Source of the DNA: Lepidurus packardi | Taxonomy: Eukaryota > Arthropoda > Branchiopoda > Notostraca > Triopsidae | DNA length: 64,000 nt | Reading direction: 5' to 3' | Assembly: GCA_023053545.1 (NCBI GenBank) | Contig: JAKZAN010000001.1 | Span: 3,802,565 to 3,866,564, forward strand | Shown: in pieces, positions 24,274-34,385 of the stretch | How the letters are laid out: every line of letters begins with the position of its first letter | How positions within the stretch are numbered: position 1 is the stretch's first letter | The notes under the pieces: model-generated | What the model was told of the DNA's origin: nothing | Database searches by the model: none | What the model saw: only the letters and a program-made list of their open reading frames with translations | Program-made: the position numbers and the translations under genes

Positions 24274-25367
24274 TTAAAATATGCCTGTAAAAATAAAAAT
24301 TACTTTGTAAAATAAAAAAAATATTTTTCTTGCTTAATTGTATATTTCTGCAATGTTCTAAAAAAATTCAAATTTCAAAACACAACACAATGAAATGGAA
24401 TTCACAACAATTCGAAGTGCTTGCGGGTCCCACTCAGCGATGACACGGTTACCGAGTGTACTGATATTAATATTCCAATACATCTCAGTCGTGTCACGGT
24501 GTGTGGTACCCCTTTTTACCTTCACACCCATAAACTCAATTCACAACCATACATCGAATTCACAATCATAAATACAATTCAGCTTGAAAACTTAAATCAC
24601 AACTTTGCTGAATATAATTGCTGATGTATAACTCGCAGATTATTTGGAAACACGAATCACAACTTTGCTGCATATAGCTGCGTTCTGCGAGTAAGACTAT
24701 CAGACTTCGTGGAAACTAAAAATCACAACTTTGCTGCACATAGCTGCACCCTGCGAATAAAACTCCCAAACTACCTTTGACTACCTTGACACTTATTGAC
24801 ATGAATACGGCAATAAAATGCGAAGTCAATCAAAAAATTGCTATTGCTAATTAGTATTGCTTTGCGAAATGCAAAGCAATACTACATTATCCCTTTCATT
24901 AACACAGACAAGGCATATGTACTGAATATCATGTAAGTCGTCCATTGGTATACTATTTAGGCATAAATCTGGCTGCTGCTTGTGAGCGCAAGTTATATGA
25001 AACCAAGACTTACACACGCTGCAACAAACCCAAGTAATATCATCATCAAGGTCGTCATCAGGATCGTTTCGTTTGCTGCAACCAGCGCAGAGTTGCGGTA
25101 CGATGTCATCTAAAACGTCGGATGGCTGATCGCTAAATCCATGTCTTAGAAAGACATTCGATGGTTTGTTATTGTACGGCTTGCGCGTCCGATGAAATTC
25201 TCTTTGAGGTATAAATTTGGCATTAGAACGGACGTCAGTTAATTTTTCGAACGTCTCTTTTACTATCTTTTCCTCTGGTGGTCTACTGTTAACAAGTCTT
25301 GCTGTAGCCACAAGAATCTCCAAATCACGGATGGCTCCAGGATCAGTTGTTAACGTATTAAGAATCT
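24274..25367 (-). mobile_element. 3' fragment of a MULE-like element (PHD end), truncated
   Basis: Homologous to 28866-29865 in the same orientation. The minus-strand frame 25323-24847 (158 codons) matches residues about 1245-1343 of the 1,343-residue protein at 29482-33513, then continues past its stop through a complete-looking PHD-type finger: CAGC, WVCCSVCKSWFHITC and YICLVC. The non-coding tail 24274-24846 also matches. The transposase, SWIM, OTU and finger regions are missing, and homology stops near 25367. The segment TTAAAATATGCCTG at about 24274 may be close to the element's terminus, because both copies begin to match there. Confidence 0.8.
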
Positions 25368-25411
25368 CGCGCCATTCTGGATTGTGTGCAGAATTTTTTC
25401 GTTATCCATAG

Positions 25412-26874
25412 TAAAATCTATTCCCTAGCAGATGTTCAGTCTTCACCAAATTAATTCCGTTATATCTGTGTCAATGAATTTAAAAAACAGTATGGAAAAT
25501 ATTATTCCTTTTCAAAATTACAACAGAAAGGGATATTCCTTGCTATTTTATAATTATGGCTGAAGTACGCGAATTATTGGAGTTCAATTTAATTATTTTT
25601 ATATTCATATCAAAATTCATATCAATGAAGTTATTTGTTAATTTGTCAATTTCCAACTTTAGAAAATTTAATACATTTAAAATAAATTCCATAGTACGGT
25701 ACTAAAGACAGACATTGAGCTTGACAGGCGGGGCTTAGGAACCCGGAATTTTGGAAACCCGGGCTTTGGGCCCATTCCTGCCGCAATAGAGATAAGCGCT
25801 AAGGTCGCAGCGTGACGAATTCCACTAAATATTTCGCTATGTCCTCGTGTTTAAATACTACGCCTTTTAGGACTCGAAAGACTATAATCGCTTCTGCGAA
25901 AGATATACGGGTCCGGATTCCGCCGTATTCGCGGAACGGACTGGCAAGTGCCTCGCCTTCGTATGAAGAATGGCGGCTGCTAATAGGTTTGGGTTGGATC
26001 ACAGAATTGTATTCGATTCTCGTCATCGTCAAGATCTAGTAGTTTCCAGTAGAGTCTATGACCTTCTTCCGGGCTTACTAATCCGTACGATGGGAGAGTT
26101 ATCACATTTTCCCGCTCCTCCCAATATCCATCCATTCCTTTGTTTTCCAAGCCCTTTTCGTATAAACCCCGCTAAGCCCCGCCTCCTTTTGGTAGCCTCT
26201 CCCAAGCTACGTGGTACCTTTAGTTACATACGCTTACCTATTGGTGGCGCTACTGTCCAAATACAAGGAAACTGTTGGGGTCGGCAAGGGGAAGCGTTCC
26301 GTAACTTCTTTTTGTGTTGTGACGATGACACTTGCGTGATTAATGCAGTAAACGAGTCTTGAAATCGCTTTCCTTTTTCACTTGTCAATTGTAAATTATC
26401 AAGAAGAACGTGAAAGCGTTAGATCTGCACGGTTTCAGTGTATTTTTGACCAAATCAGAATCGAGTGCCAGGAGAAGAAAGAGGGACGAGGGGTGTGGAG
26501 GAAGACCAAGTGAGCTCTAGGCTGGGTGCTTTGCACTAAGTTTTTGCCATTTGGCGCCAAGCTTAACCAAGGTAGTTCTTTTCTTATCATACCAATCTAA
26601 TTCACTAATCAATACTTGTTTTAATAAGAACTGGATAGGATCTAAAGTAATCAAGCAAAAAGGGTTGGGGACTTGACGTAAGAATTCAGTTGTGCCTTGG
26701 AAACTGGAGATGTCCACCACGAGTGGGGGAAGGGGGACAGGATCAGGCGTCATGATGTCCAATTTGCCTCTCGTGTTTTGCAAAGGTCTTCCAGCCACCA
26801 TAGACTCACTGAATTCAGTAAAACCTCGACTTAAACATCTCTAAATCGCGCATAAAGCGTTTCTAAATGAGCCC
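25412..26874. other. Intergenic region, no gene confidently recognised
   Basis: AT-rich to 25700, then more balanced. A GC-box-like CCCCGCC run and an inverted CCAAT (ATTGG) at 26170-26245 could mark a promoter. Open frames of 94-130 codons occur (25970-26362 plus, 26801-26517 minus), but none matches a family I know. The minus-strand frame has protein-like composition (FLLKQVLISELDWYDKK) and is the better candidate. Confidence 0.3.
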
Positions 26875-26893
26875 TTGGTTTCTTATTATATAC

Positions 26894-27057
26894 AGAAAGA
26901 ACTGCAGAACTTCTTGGTGTTTGTAATGCGTTGTGTCCATAACGTTAGTCCTATACAGTGGTCGCACTTGAACAGACCTCAATGGTGGTCACCAGAAGTT
27001 CCCTTGTCTCCTATTGTCCTGTCCAAGCTATTCAGTCCAAATCCAGCAAGGGAGAAA
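26894..27057 (+). CDS. Possible internal exon of an unidentified gene
   Basis: An acceptor-like TATATACAG precedes an open stretch encoding KELQNFLVFVMRCVHNVSPI and then NRPQWWSPEVPLS, and it is followed by GTAAGC. The RPxWWPxxVP-like core recalls a motif seen in several uncharacterised animal proteins, but I cannot name the family. A following exon could be 27262-27500. No start codon, stop codon or upstream partner was found, so this may be a gene relic. Confidence is low. Confidence 0.3.
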
Positions 27058-27261
27058 GTAAGCACTTTTTAAGCATTGGTTGAATTTATATTGAAGTTCT
27101 TGCGGTTGTTAGTGTCTCTTTTTGTTCATTCTTTAATTGTCACTAATTTCCCGCTTCATTTCGCTATTTTTAATATTTTTTAGACGTAATTATCACAAAC
27201 CTTGCATATTTCGAAAGCTAATACAAAAACTCGTTTCTTGTTTCTTTTGTTAACTATCCAG

Positions 27262-27500
27262 ATGGAAACCACCGCCATGCCTGTCACCGTCACCCCGCCT
27301 GCCGTCGCTCCGCCTGCCACCGTTGCTCCGCCTGCCACCGTCGCCCCGCCTGCTGCCGTCGCCATGCAGGCTGGCCGGTCTAAGCGCGGAGGGCGGGGCA
27401 GATGGAGGGGAAAACAAAGTGGAAGGAACCCCCACCAGGAGGGGCTGCTACGAGTGATTACTGAAGCGGCCATGGCCATTAGCAATGGCCCGGAAGTCAA
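27262..27500 (+). CDS. Possible exon with Pro/Ala/Thr repeats and an RG-rich tail
   Basis: After the acceptor-like ACTATCCAG, an open frame begins METTAMPVTVTPPAVAPPAT, repeats a (P)PATVA unit encoded by a 24-bp GC-rich minisatellite, and ends with a basic stretch (SKRGGRGRWRGK). A donor-like GTAAAT follows GAAGTCAA. The base composition (about 65 percent GC) is unlike its surroundings. It could be a coding exon or a GC-rich minisatellite that happens to be open; the complementary strand is open too. Confidence 0.3.
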
Positions 27501-27504
27501 GTAA

Positions 27505-27573
27505 ATAATTAGCTTTTTAGTTAATTTCTTCTGATTATCTTTCTTGTTATAGTCGCTTCCGTGGCCGCTGCCA
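27505..27573 (+). repeat. Short repeat shared with 28766-28836
   Basis: Both contain AATTAGCTTTTT, CTTCTGATTA and CCGTGGCCGCTG in the same order and spacing. It is part of the repeat mosaic left of the MULE-like element. Confidence 0.6.
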
Positions 27574-28765
27574 TTCGTGCGGGCGGCACGGGCATCGTGC
27601 CGCCCAGTGTCGTACCAAGCCCCTCCCTTAATCAATTCCCTTCCCAAATCAATCATTGTTTTCCAATACAAAAGTCATATTCTCGACAGCCATCTTGTTA
27701 TTTTGTTCTTTTAAAATCGCAATGCAGGACATGCTTTTGAAGATAAGTTTACTTTTTTTATTAGTTAAATATGTCTGTAACAAGCCTGTACGCAACACTA
27801 TAGAAACTGCTACAATGTTCGCACATATAAAATTCAATTTATTGAGGAATCACTTACAAGCAACTTGATAAAAGAGAATAAAACAAGTCGGTTAAAAAGT
27901 TGTACGTCAGTTCGTCAGTACAGCTGTGTCACGTCTCCTGTTCAACCTTGAGAATCAACCCATGTTGAGCGTCAGTAAAACTTTAGAAGTTATCGATTGG
28001 TAATAGGGTAAAAAATCTACTGTCGCGAGCCTTGGGGCATGAATTCGCCTAGTCGACCCATGTCAGGTCTCAAGTTGGTAAGTACATTCTGGACTCTCTG
28101 TCCAGAACAAAGCCAATAACTTCACATTTCAGAAAAAAAACACACAGAAAGGAATGGAATCCATATGAACAAATCGGAGTTGTAAGGAAGTGTTCTTACA
28201 GATGTTAAGGTCCCAATTGGCAAAAGGTACGACTCTTGTGGTTATCTGGACGAAGAGAAAAGATAGAAAGGTAATTCGAATTGGACAGTAAAAAGAAAAA
28301 GGACTTAGAGCGAGTTAGAGCGAGGAGAAAAGTTCGTCCGTAATAAGGGACTTACAGTTTGGGAACAAATTGAGAAGAAAAGTTAATTTGCCCCATTGAG
28401 GGTGTTACTAATGTGTATGCTTTAAACAACGAACACAACACATATGTAAAGGCAAAGGTTCTTTATTCAAACAAAAGCCACGTACAACTCAGTTTCTTGT
28501 CTAGATCTGTCTTCGCGTCCGTTGTCCGACTGTCCTGTCCAACTCCAAGGGAAAAAAGGTGAAAGGTAAAGCATAGTGCCAAGTAAATTCGTAGAAAAAA
28601 CGTCGAAGGCGTAAGCAAACGCCAAATTCCTAAGAAGGGTTAATAGTCAGCGGTCGAGGTCGCAATGTCCCACGGGATAAGTCAGCGTTGGCAAACCTTA
28701 CGGATACTTTCATCCGGAACAGAGGGCGTGGTGGCAGGGATACGTTGAAAAGAGCGCTGACATGT
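27574..28765. other. Intergenic stretch, no gene recognised
   Basis: A GC-rich patch (27574-27620, GGGCGGCACGGGCATCGTGC) is followed by AT-rich sequence without long open frames. Nothing can be assigned. Confidence 0.3.
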
Positions 28766-28865
28766 CACTAATTAGCTTTTTTGTATGTAAACTAGTTGCT
28801 TCTGATTACCTTTTTTGCTATACACTCCCGTGGCCGCTGTAATAATTATGTGACCGCATAATGCC

Positions 28866-29481
28866 TATTAAAAATATGCCTGAAGAAACAAAAGTTACTT
28901 TATAAAATAAAAAATTGCTTTTCTTGTTTAACTGTATATTTCTGTAATGTTCTAAAAAATACAAATTTCAAACTGCAACGGAATGAAATGGAACTCACTA
29001 CAATTCGAAGTGCTTGTGGGTACCACTCAGCGATGACACGGTTACCGAGAGTGTTGATATCAATATTCCAATACATCACAGTCGTGTCACTGTGCGTGGT
29101 ACCCTTTTTTACCTTCGCACCCATAAATCAAATTCAGTCACAAATCGAATTCACAACCATACATACAATTCAACGATTTACTGCGGATAGATTTCGCAGA
29201 TTTTGTGGAAACTTGAATCACAACTTTGCTGCATATAGCTGCATGCTGCGAGTAAAACTCGCATACAACCTTCGACTACCTTGACACTTATTGACATATG
29301 AATACGGCAATAAAATGCAAAGTCAATCATATGCAATCAATACTACATTGTCCCTTTCATGAACACAGACGAGGCATAGGTACTGAACATCATGTAAGTC
29401 GTCTATTGGTATACTATTTAGGCATAAATCTGGCTGCTGCTTGTGAGCGCAAGTTATATGAAACCAAGACTTACACACGCT
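28866..29481 (-). mobile_element. 3' end of the MULE-like element beyond the premature stop
   Basis: Continues the element past the TGA at 29484-29482. Decoding beyond the stop gives the second half of the PHD finger (SVCKSWFHITCAHKQQPDLC) and then the non-coding tail, which matches 24274-24846. Homology between the two copies begins at TTAAAAATATGCCTG near 28866, the best guess for the terminus. Confidence 0.65.
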
Positions 29482-32400
29482 TCAACAAACCCAAGTAATA
29501 TCATCAGCAAGGTCGTCATCAGGATCGTTTCGTTTGTTGCAACCAGCGTAGAGTTGCGGTACGATGTCATCTAAAAAGTCGGCAGGATGATCCTGAGATC
29601 CATGTCTCTGAAAGGCATTCGATGGTTTGTTACTGTACGGCTTGCGCGTCCTATGAAATTCTCTTTGAGGTATAAATTGGGCATTAGAACGGACGTCAGT
29701 TAATTTTTCGAACGTCTCTTTTAAAATCTTTTCCTCTGGTGGTCTACTGTTAATAAATCTTGCTGTAGCCATAGCAGCCTCCAAATCGGAGATGTTTCGA
29801 GGATCAGTTGTTAACGCATTAAGAATCGCGTAGCAGTCTTTGCGAATGTTTGCGATGGAAAGAGCAAGCGGTTTAGTTTTTCTAGCAAACTTTTCTAGCT
29901 GGGCATTTTCAGCGATCTGTTGCTCTACTAATGCCGCTCCTATTACACGCGACTGACGCAGATTGTCACTTAAAACCGGGGTAACTCTATGGATATGCTT
30001 GCAGACGAAATGATAATTATAAAAATCGTCACACGAGCACCAAAATACTTCCCTGCAAGCTCCGCAAAATCCACATCTATTAATGCATTCGCACAATTCG
30101 TCGAAAAAGCGAACAACATCGTAATACGTATCCGCCTGTTGTTGAGACTTGACCTTCCATGCATTTTTTCCCAGAACAATTACGTCTTCATCTTTAATCG
30201 TATCGGATCGTTTGTGCCGGCGGTTAGTTTCCACAATAGTATTTGTACTCAAGCCTCTTTGACGAATTAAAACCTCCTTATAAGCTCTCTTCTTTGTGTA
30301 TCTCTCGAGATCTTCAACTAGTGAGTCAAGTCTTTTATTACTCTTATTTTTCATCACACCATATTTCAATTCTTTATGGTATGCTTCCGCAGTCATGTTC
30401 GTTCTAACTAGCATTTGTTCACAGTTATAACCTGACCATTCACTTTCTCTCGGAACATAATATTCAACAAAGTAAGCCAAGAACATTGGATGGTGTTCTT
30501 CTGCGTACGTCAGGAAAGCTTGCAAACGTCTTTGAAAGATACTTTTCTCTCTAATCCGGATTAAATGGCCGAGTAGAGACAGAATGTTTTTGACAACTTC
30601 CGTGTCCGCACGGGGATGATCGTGCAATCTTTTGTGCCACGCTCTTTCTACATGCCAAATGCAAATGCGCCTGGTGGTAATCGAAACGTCAAAAACATCT
30701 TTCCAGGCAAGCCAGAATTGATCTGCCATGTCACTCATAAATTCCAAAGTTTTAATACTACCAACCTTTTCTTTAATTTTGGAAAAGAATAAACGATATA
30801 CTTCTCTATTCTCTCTATCACTTAGAAGAAAAGCAACCGGATAACCCGATCGATCTTCAGACAAGACGAGAAGCGTTGTCAAAACAAACATATACTGGTT
30901 AACCTGGTAAGTACTGTCTATGCATATACATTTATGGGCATACTTCTTTAAGGCTTCCTGCTGATCCTCGTACATAATGCCTAGAGCGAAGTTTTCAACA
31001 CCTAATTCTGCAACACCTTCATCTGCAACATTTTGCTTTTTATACAGAAATACCGGATTATATTCCTCTGTTGCCATTTGTTGGATCCATAAGTCAACGC
31101 TCTCAGAATCGATCTTATGTTTCCGGAAAACGCTCGGGTTTTTCTGAGCTATGTTATGTAAATCTTTCATGGTAACGGCCTGATCCCTAGAAAGTACATC
31201 ACTGGTGATGGGTTCTGCCATACAACTCTCAACAATTTTGCGTTTAGGGATTCCGATCATAAGCTTATGTTGTAATTCTTCTTCTGTTCCCTTATGAAGG
31301 CGACAACGACCTGGTAAACGATCATGGCCAACATGAGTTAGGCAACATGTAACCTCAATTCTTTTTGTAAGGTGCCATACTTGCGCAATTATAAAGCTGG
31401 TACAATGGACACCCGTACAACAAGACTTTAGTCGCTTCAGGGCACGTTTGCCTGTACCCTGATTTTTATACGAGAAAGAGCGATTGCACACGTAGGTTGT
31501 TGTACTGTAACTAGTGCACTTCCGAGCTCCCCTTCGATTACGAAAACTAACACAAGCATTTCTTTCTATCTCTGTTTTCCACGACATGAAACTGTTCTCG
31601 TTACAAAAACTGAATTCCTCTAGCTGGCAGGACAAACCATGTTTATCGTGAACATGCTCAACATAAGACGTCAGGCGTGACAGCTTCTCTTCACAACCAG
31701 GGTGATAGCAAATTATTCTTGGTAGCTGTTCGAGCTTTCTCTTTTTTCTAGCAACGTTACAGAATTCGTCGTCAGAATCGGTGACTGAAGTACTGCAATC
31801 AGCAGACACGCTCCCACTAACACTGCTCTGAAACGCAGAATTTATTACTGGGTCGTAATAAGTCGGCTCTGACTGATCTACTAACTCGACTAAGCTAGGC
31901 AATTGCTGCTTGTCCACTGAAATCATGTTTAAGGAAAGCTCCTTGTCTACCGGGCCAATTAAGGGGATCTCCTCAGAAGTGCGTGTTTCTTCTAATACAA
32001 GAGAATGAACTAAGTCTATATGACGGGTGAGCATGTCTGTTCTAGTAAAGTGCAAACTACACTGCGGACACTCAAAACTAGACTTGCTACATCTTTTCTT
32101 TTCTATGTGCACCTTTAAAGTGCTCTTCCTTGTGAAAACGGTTTTACAGTCTTCGCAAATAAAGCCCTTAGATCCTTGCTCGGCAAGCAGAATCTGACTA
32201 GAGCTTTGTTTTCCTAGCTGAAACTTGCAGCGCTTGTTTTTAATGTGATTCTCCAAATTTTGATTTGTTTTGAACGTAGTTTCACATCCCTTGCACGAAA
32301 ATTTTGAAGGCCCTTGCTTGGTATGAGATACTACTCTGTCTGACTTCACACCAGGTGTTTTACCATTCGATGAAATGGCTTTAGTGACATTTTCTTCGTG

Positions 32401-33513
32401 CTCTCCATTATTTGCGGCAAAAGCTTTTGGGACAGACAATTCAAAATCTGAGCTTGAATTTTCATGCGAGAACGACTCGCGAAGCCCTGAACTAACAGCG
32501 CTACTACTATTTTGCATAGAGCTGCAAAAAGAAACTGCAACAGGTGTTATCACATTTGCAGTTTCAATTGGATGACTGGGAATAACTGACGCAGTTTCTA
32601 CCACATCAAGAACCGGAAGAGTGCAGTTCTCTGACAAAAAGAGGGGTGACTGACTAGCACGCTCAATCACAGGCACAAAATGATTGGGATTCCAGGATGT
32701 TGGAGGGACTAAACGTCCATTTTCCTTCTTCGTGAAGTTTGCCAAAAGCCCAGTCCACAAAATTCGAATAGTTTCAGAGGAAACGGCACCGCTTGGTGAA
32801 AACGTCTCGTTTAAAAAATTCGCTTGGTGAGATGCTCTGATTCCATCCGCTTTCGGATAAACTGACTCCACGGCTATCTTACAAACATTAGCCAAAGCTG
32901 GGAATGCAATAATGCTCGAATATTCCCGATCCCTGGCGTGTTCCATGGAATAGTACTTAAAACAGTCTTCCGCCGGTGGAATACCTGTAGGGCACACTGA
33001 GTCAACGCCCGTGAATTTAACACGGTCGAAAGTGAATCCTGAGTACTCGACTAGGGTTCCAATTTGTTTCATCGAGAGGTATCCTGCCGACTCCTTGGAG
33101 TACAACTCATAATTGGTTGCTAATTCGACCACAACTCGGCAGCGCAACTCAACGGCATGCCTTTGGTTGCCGAACAAAGACAAAGAAGCGGAATTGTAGA
33201 AGCAATTCCCATCTCCATTGCTGCACAAAGCTAAACATTCGCTCAAACGCTCGGGCAAAGTACTGGAAGCAATTGTGTCAATTTGGTCAATATTAAAACT
33301 CTGAGATTGCCATATTGACATACGCTTCGGGAGAGGGTAAGCATCGAACTCTGTTTTCTTTGAAAAACACGCCTGCCTAAACTTCTCAAAATGTTCGTTA
33401 CTAATCAGTATGGGCGCTCTTGAAGAACTATCGTAGGCCGACGCAGGCAAATTTGCTCTACGTTCAAGATCGCGTAGACAATTTTTAAAAAACTGCGCCC
33501 TTGATTTACTCAT
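29482..33513 (-). CDS. OTU-C2H2-MULE transposase-SWIM-PHD protein of a MULE-like DNA transposon
   Basis: Single-exon 1,343-residue protein. Domain order: basic start; OTU-type cysteine protease at about 90-285 with DGNCFYNSAS (Cys104) and NPNHFVPVI (His278); C2HC/C2H2 fingers at 407-429, 453-475 and 482-504, and a further one at 602-625; a basic, Cys-rich region at 650-760 of FLYWCH/WRKY-like flavour; MULE-type DDE transposase core at about 860-1050 with ICIDSTYQVN (D866), FMSDMADQFW (D928), CIWHVE and NMTAEAYHKELK (E1043); SWIM finger WCSCDDFYNYHFVCKHIH (1158-1175); and the first half of a PHD finger (YAGCNKRND, then WVC) cut by a TGA where the sister fragment at 25.0 kb has Cys. MULE transposases cut and paste DNA; the OTU part would be predicted to cleave ubiquitin-type conjugates. 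The long open frame suggests recent activity or domestication. Confidence 0.88.
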   Translation of the reverse strand: MSKSRAQFFKNCLRDLERRANLPASAYDSSSRAPILISNEHFEKFRQACFSKKTEFDAYPLPKRMSIWQSQSFNIDQIDTIASSTLPERLSECLALCSNGDGNCFYNSASLSLFGNQRHAVELRCRVVVELATNYELYSKESAGYLSMKQIGTLVEYSGFTFDRVKFTGVDSVCPTGIPPAEDCFKYYSMEHARDREYSSIIAFPALANVCKIAVESVYPKADGIRASHQANFLNETFSPSGAVSSETIRILWTGLLANFTKKENGRLVPPTSWNPNHFVPVIERASQSPLFLSENCTLPVLDVVETASVIPSHPIETANVITPVAVSFCSSMQNSSSAVSSGLRESFSHENSSSDFELSVPKAFAANNGEHEENVTKAISSNGKTPGVKSDRVVSHTKQGPSKFSCKGCETTFKTNQNLENHIKNKRCKFQLGKQSSSQILLAEQGSKGFICEDCKTVFTRKSTLKVHIEKKRCSKSSFECPQCSLHFTRTDMLTRHIDLVHSLVLEETRTSEEIPLIGPVDKELSLNMISVDKQQLPSLVELVDQSEPTYYDPVINSAFQSSVSGSVSADCSTSVTDSDDEFCNVARKKRKLEQLPRIICYHPGCEEKLSRLTSYVEHVHDKHGLSCQLEEFSFCNENSFMSWKTEIERNACVSFRNRRGARKCTSYSTTTYVCNRSFSYKNQGTGKRALKRLKSCCTGVHCTSFIIAQVWHLTKRIEVTCCLTHVGHDRLPGRCRLHKGTEEELQHKLMIGIPKRKIVESCMAEPITSDVLSRDQAVTMKDLHNIAQKNPSVFRKHKIDSESVDLWIQQMATEEYNPVFLYKKQNVADEGVAELGVENFALGIMYEDQQEALKKYAHKCICIDSTYQVNQYMFVLTTLLVLSEDRSGYPVAFLLSDRENREVYRLFFSKIKEKVGSIKTLEFMSDMADQFWLAWKDVFDVSITTRRICIWHVERAWHKRLHDHPRADTEVVKNILSLLGHLIRIREKSIFQRRLQAFLTYAEEHHPMFLAYFVEYYVPRESEWSGYNCEQMLVRTNMTAEAYHKELKYGVMKNKSNKRLDSLVEDLERYTKKRAYKEVLIRQRGLSTNTIVETNRRHKRSDTIKDEDVIVLGKNAWKVKSQQQADTYYDVVRFFDELCECINRCGFCGACREVFWCSCDDFYNYHFVCKHIHRVTPVLSDNLRQSRVIGAALVEQQIAENAQLEKFARKTKPLALSIANIRKDCYAILNALTTDPRNISDLEAAMATARFINSRPPEEKILKETFEKLTDVRSNAQFIPQREFHRTRKPYSNKPSNAFQRHGSQDHPADFLDDIVPQLYAGCNKRNDPDDDLADDITWVC

Positions 33514-33554
33514 ATTAGTAAAGAGAGAAAGGGTTAATCTGTTAGAAGAAAAAA

Positions 33555-33740
33555 GTCAAATAATCTAATCCAGGGTTAAGAGGAAAAAAAATAATCCGGG
33601 TTAAAGAAGAACAGAACTAAATAATCAATCCAAGAAAAAAGTCAAAGGGAAACACAGAATGCAATAAAAAATAACCTTACTGAAAAATCTAATCCAAGGT
33701 TAAGAGGAACTACATTAAATAATTAATCCGGGTTAGAAGA
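33555..33740. repeat. Subterminal TAATCC(G/A)GGTTA repeats upstream of the MULE-like ORF
   Basis: Four copies of a near-palindromic motif (TAATCCAGGGTTA, TAATCCGGGTTA, TAATCCAAGGTTA, TAATCCGGGTTA) at about 33566, 33592, 33692 and 33723, mostly followed by AGAGGA or AGAAGA. Spacing is irregular. They may be transposase-binding sites or 5' UTR repeats of the element. Confidence 0.6.
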
Positions 33741-34385
33741 ACTACACTATAAGGCACTACGCTACAATTGCTAGCTAACATGCGAAACACAGTGAAGGAC
33801 TGAAGGAAGAATGGTTCAATGCCAGGGTTGCCAGATTTTTTCTGAGTCAGCAAACCAAAGTAACTTGAAAAACAAACCAAAATAAACCACCGGCCTTCCA
33901 AAACAAACCAAAAACAAACCATTTTTTAAAAAAGTGTTTAAAATTCGAATTTCTAAAGCAATTACTTCACTAAGTTGTGGAAAACTTCTGCGATACCACT
34001 GCGACCTATTTTCCTATTAAATTAATGTCGGAAAAATCGTCAGGATTAAAGATATACTCATCATTAAGCAAAATAGAATACAAACCCCAACTAAATAATA
34101 CAACATTTGATTAAGTTACTTTATTATCACAACGAGATCATTATATTTTGGGAATTGAAACCCATGCAAATTTGCTCCTGGCATGTGTGCACCGCAATTA
34201 AAATTGCACGTTAAAGAGATTCATTTTAGATTATATCACAAGTGAGGGCTTTTCTGGGTTAACAAAAGGCAGAAATACAGGCATAGCAAGTTAACCAAAA
34301 CCTACATACATACATGCTACATGCAGGAAAAAAACAAATGATTCTATAAACATGGACAGTAAATGTGTTATAGGGATAAAAAAAA

